Positions 5,872 to 6,670 of a stretch of 6,670 bases of DNA are shown here, in pieces; the first letter of the stretch is position 1, and every line of letters begins with the position of its first letter. Location: NCBI GenBank assembly GCA_943330985.1, contig CALQJV010000072.1:1-6670 (forward strand), in the 5' to 3' direction. A program made the position numbers and the translations under genes. The notes under the pieces are model-generated. The model saw only the letters and a program-made list of their open reading frames with translations, ran no database searches and was not told the DNA's origin. This DNA is from Chitinophaga pinensis. Lineage in GTDB: Bacteria; Bacteroidota; Bacteroidia; M30B66.

Positions 5872-6670
5872 ATGAGAAGACTACTATTACTTGCTATTTT
5901 CCTTTTGCCATTTGTAGCTAAAGCGCAAGTTCCGACGCGGACCCAGCCTGCTTTTCGTGATACAATAAAACCACGCAAGGATACTATTCGTGTTGATACT
6001 ACGGAGTATTGGAGAGATTCTCTATTCAAAGAAATGCAACAAAAAGTGTTAAAAGAAGGAGCCCGGCCACCTAAAACACTTAGAAAAGTTCGTAAGTTTA
6101 AAATCCGTTACAGCGATCGACTTCAATATGGATATCTAGTTGATTATCCTTTAACAGCAGCAGCAGGAGTTTCGACTGTTTTGAGTTTCCAAAAGCAATT
6201 GGGAATTTGGGAAGATGCTTTTTTACCTAAACGATTAAAGTACGACACAACTCAAGCTCAATTAAACAAAGCATTTGCCTATCGTTTGGGTAAAATATTT
6301 TTAATTGACGCGCCTCTAGAAACTATATTATCATCCATAGAATCTGAATTTTATGGTTCGATGGGAAGAACACGTGAATTTGCATTAAAAGGAAGCAGTT
6401 ACTCATTTAAACCAGCCAATTTATTTTCGTTTTGGAAGCCAGCTGGCGGAATGACATACGATAGAGAAGCCATCGAAAATGATGCTTCACGTATGCAATT
6501 GGCACAAATTTCCGGAGCTGCTATTGATGCAAGTTCAATGGCAAGTGAACAATTATCACTACGGTGGATGCAACGCAAATCTTTGACATATCACGAATCG
6601 ATGCACATGTTGCGCACACAAATGTCCGCATTGGCTTCTGTATTAAGTGTATCAGATAATCCTCAACCCG
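5872..6670 (+). CDS. Exported protein of unknown function, 3' end outside the window
   Basis: An open frame of 266 codons with no stop before the window ends. It starts with a clear signal peptide (MRRLLLLAIFLLPFVAKA|Q, cleavage probably after residue 18). A charged, repetitive linker follows (about 29-50, with DTIKPRKDTIRVDTT), then a basic stretch (57-83). From about 84 the sequence is mixed and probably folded: YLVDYPLTAAAGVSTVL, then EFYGSMGRTREF (159-170), NDASRMQLAQISGAAIDA (203-220) and TYHESMHMLRTQMSAL (239-254). HESMH (241-245) fits the HEXXH pattern, but there is no second metal ligand visible in this fragment. I do not recognise the family. A periplasmic or outer-membrane location is inferred from the signal peptide. 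The frame is supported by its promoter, signal peptide and even codon use; an opposing 85-codon frame at 5772-6029 has no such support. Confidence 0.85.
   Translation, partial: MRRLLLLAIFLLPFVAKAQVPTRTQPAFRDTIKPRKDTIRVDTTEYWRDSLFKEMQQKVLKEGARPPKTLRKVRKFKIRYSDRLQYGYLVDYPLTAAAGVSTVLSFQKQLGIWEDAFLPKRLKYDTTQAQLNKAFAYRLGKIFLIDAPLETILSSIESEFYGSMGRTREFALKGSSYSFKPANLFSFWKPAGGMTYDREAIENDASRMQLAQISGAAIDASSMASEQLSLRWMQRKSLTYHESMHMLRTQMSALASVLSVSDNPQP

Noticed and set aside
5772..6029. Leftward 85-codon frame
   Set aside because: It opposes a frame with a consensus promoter and signal peptide, and its translation shows no domain or sensible start context.

Overview
The window looks like chromosomal DNA from a member of the Bacteroidota, most likely the Flavobacteriales. 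The evidence is AT-rich DNA, promoters of the Bacteroidota type (TAnnTTTG at -7 with a TTG-type -33 element), almost no Shine-Dalgarno sequences, a secreted protein with a type IX secretion (T9SS) C-terminal sorting domain, and a recF / TPR gene / ribH arrangement that I recall as common in Flavobacteriia. The genus cannot be read from this sequence.

Layout. The left end is a leftward transcription unit: recF (95-1186), then the first 32 codons of a DUF721/DciA-like gene that runs off the window (1-98), joined by an ATGA stop/start overlap. A short divergent promoter region (1187-1354) carries a leftward promoter for recF and a rightward one for the next operon. Rightward come a membrane-anchored TPR protein (1355-2053) and ribH, lumazine synthase (2053-2547), overlapping by one base in TAATG. 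After a 109-base gap with a short tandem repeat comes a large secreted M1-family zinc metallopeptidase with a T9SS sorting domain (2657-5053). An AlkD-like DNA alkylation-repair glycosylase (5093-5788) follows closely. Then a consensus promoter drives an exported protein of unknown function (5872 to the window end, incomplete).

How the genes relate. RecF and the DciA-like protein both act in replication and repair, and AlkD is also a repair enzyme. RibH is riboflavin housekeeping. The M1 enzyme is a secreted nutrient-scavenging peptidase. This is ordinary core-genome content; I see no mobile element, CRISPR array, tRNA/rRNA or defence system.

The most striking signal not explained by gene content is a perfect 15-bp inverted repeat with a 3-nt loop and a T-rich tail (2086-2124), placed inside the first codons of ribH just after the TPR stop codon. 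It has the form of an intrinsic terminator or attenuator but lies in coding sequence. Secondary points are a recF promoter whose -7 box nearly touches the start codon, implying a leaderless mRNA, and an HEXXH motif in the unknown exported protein.
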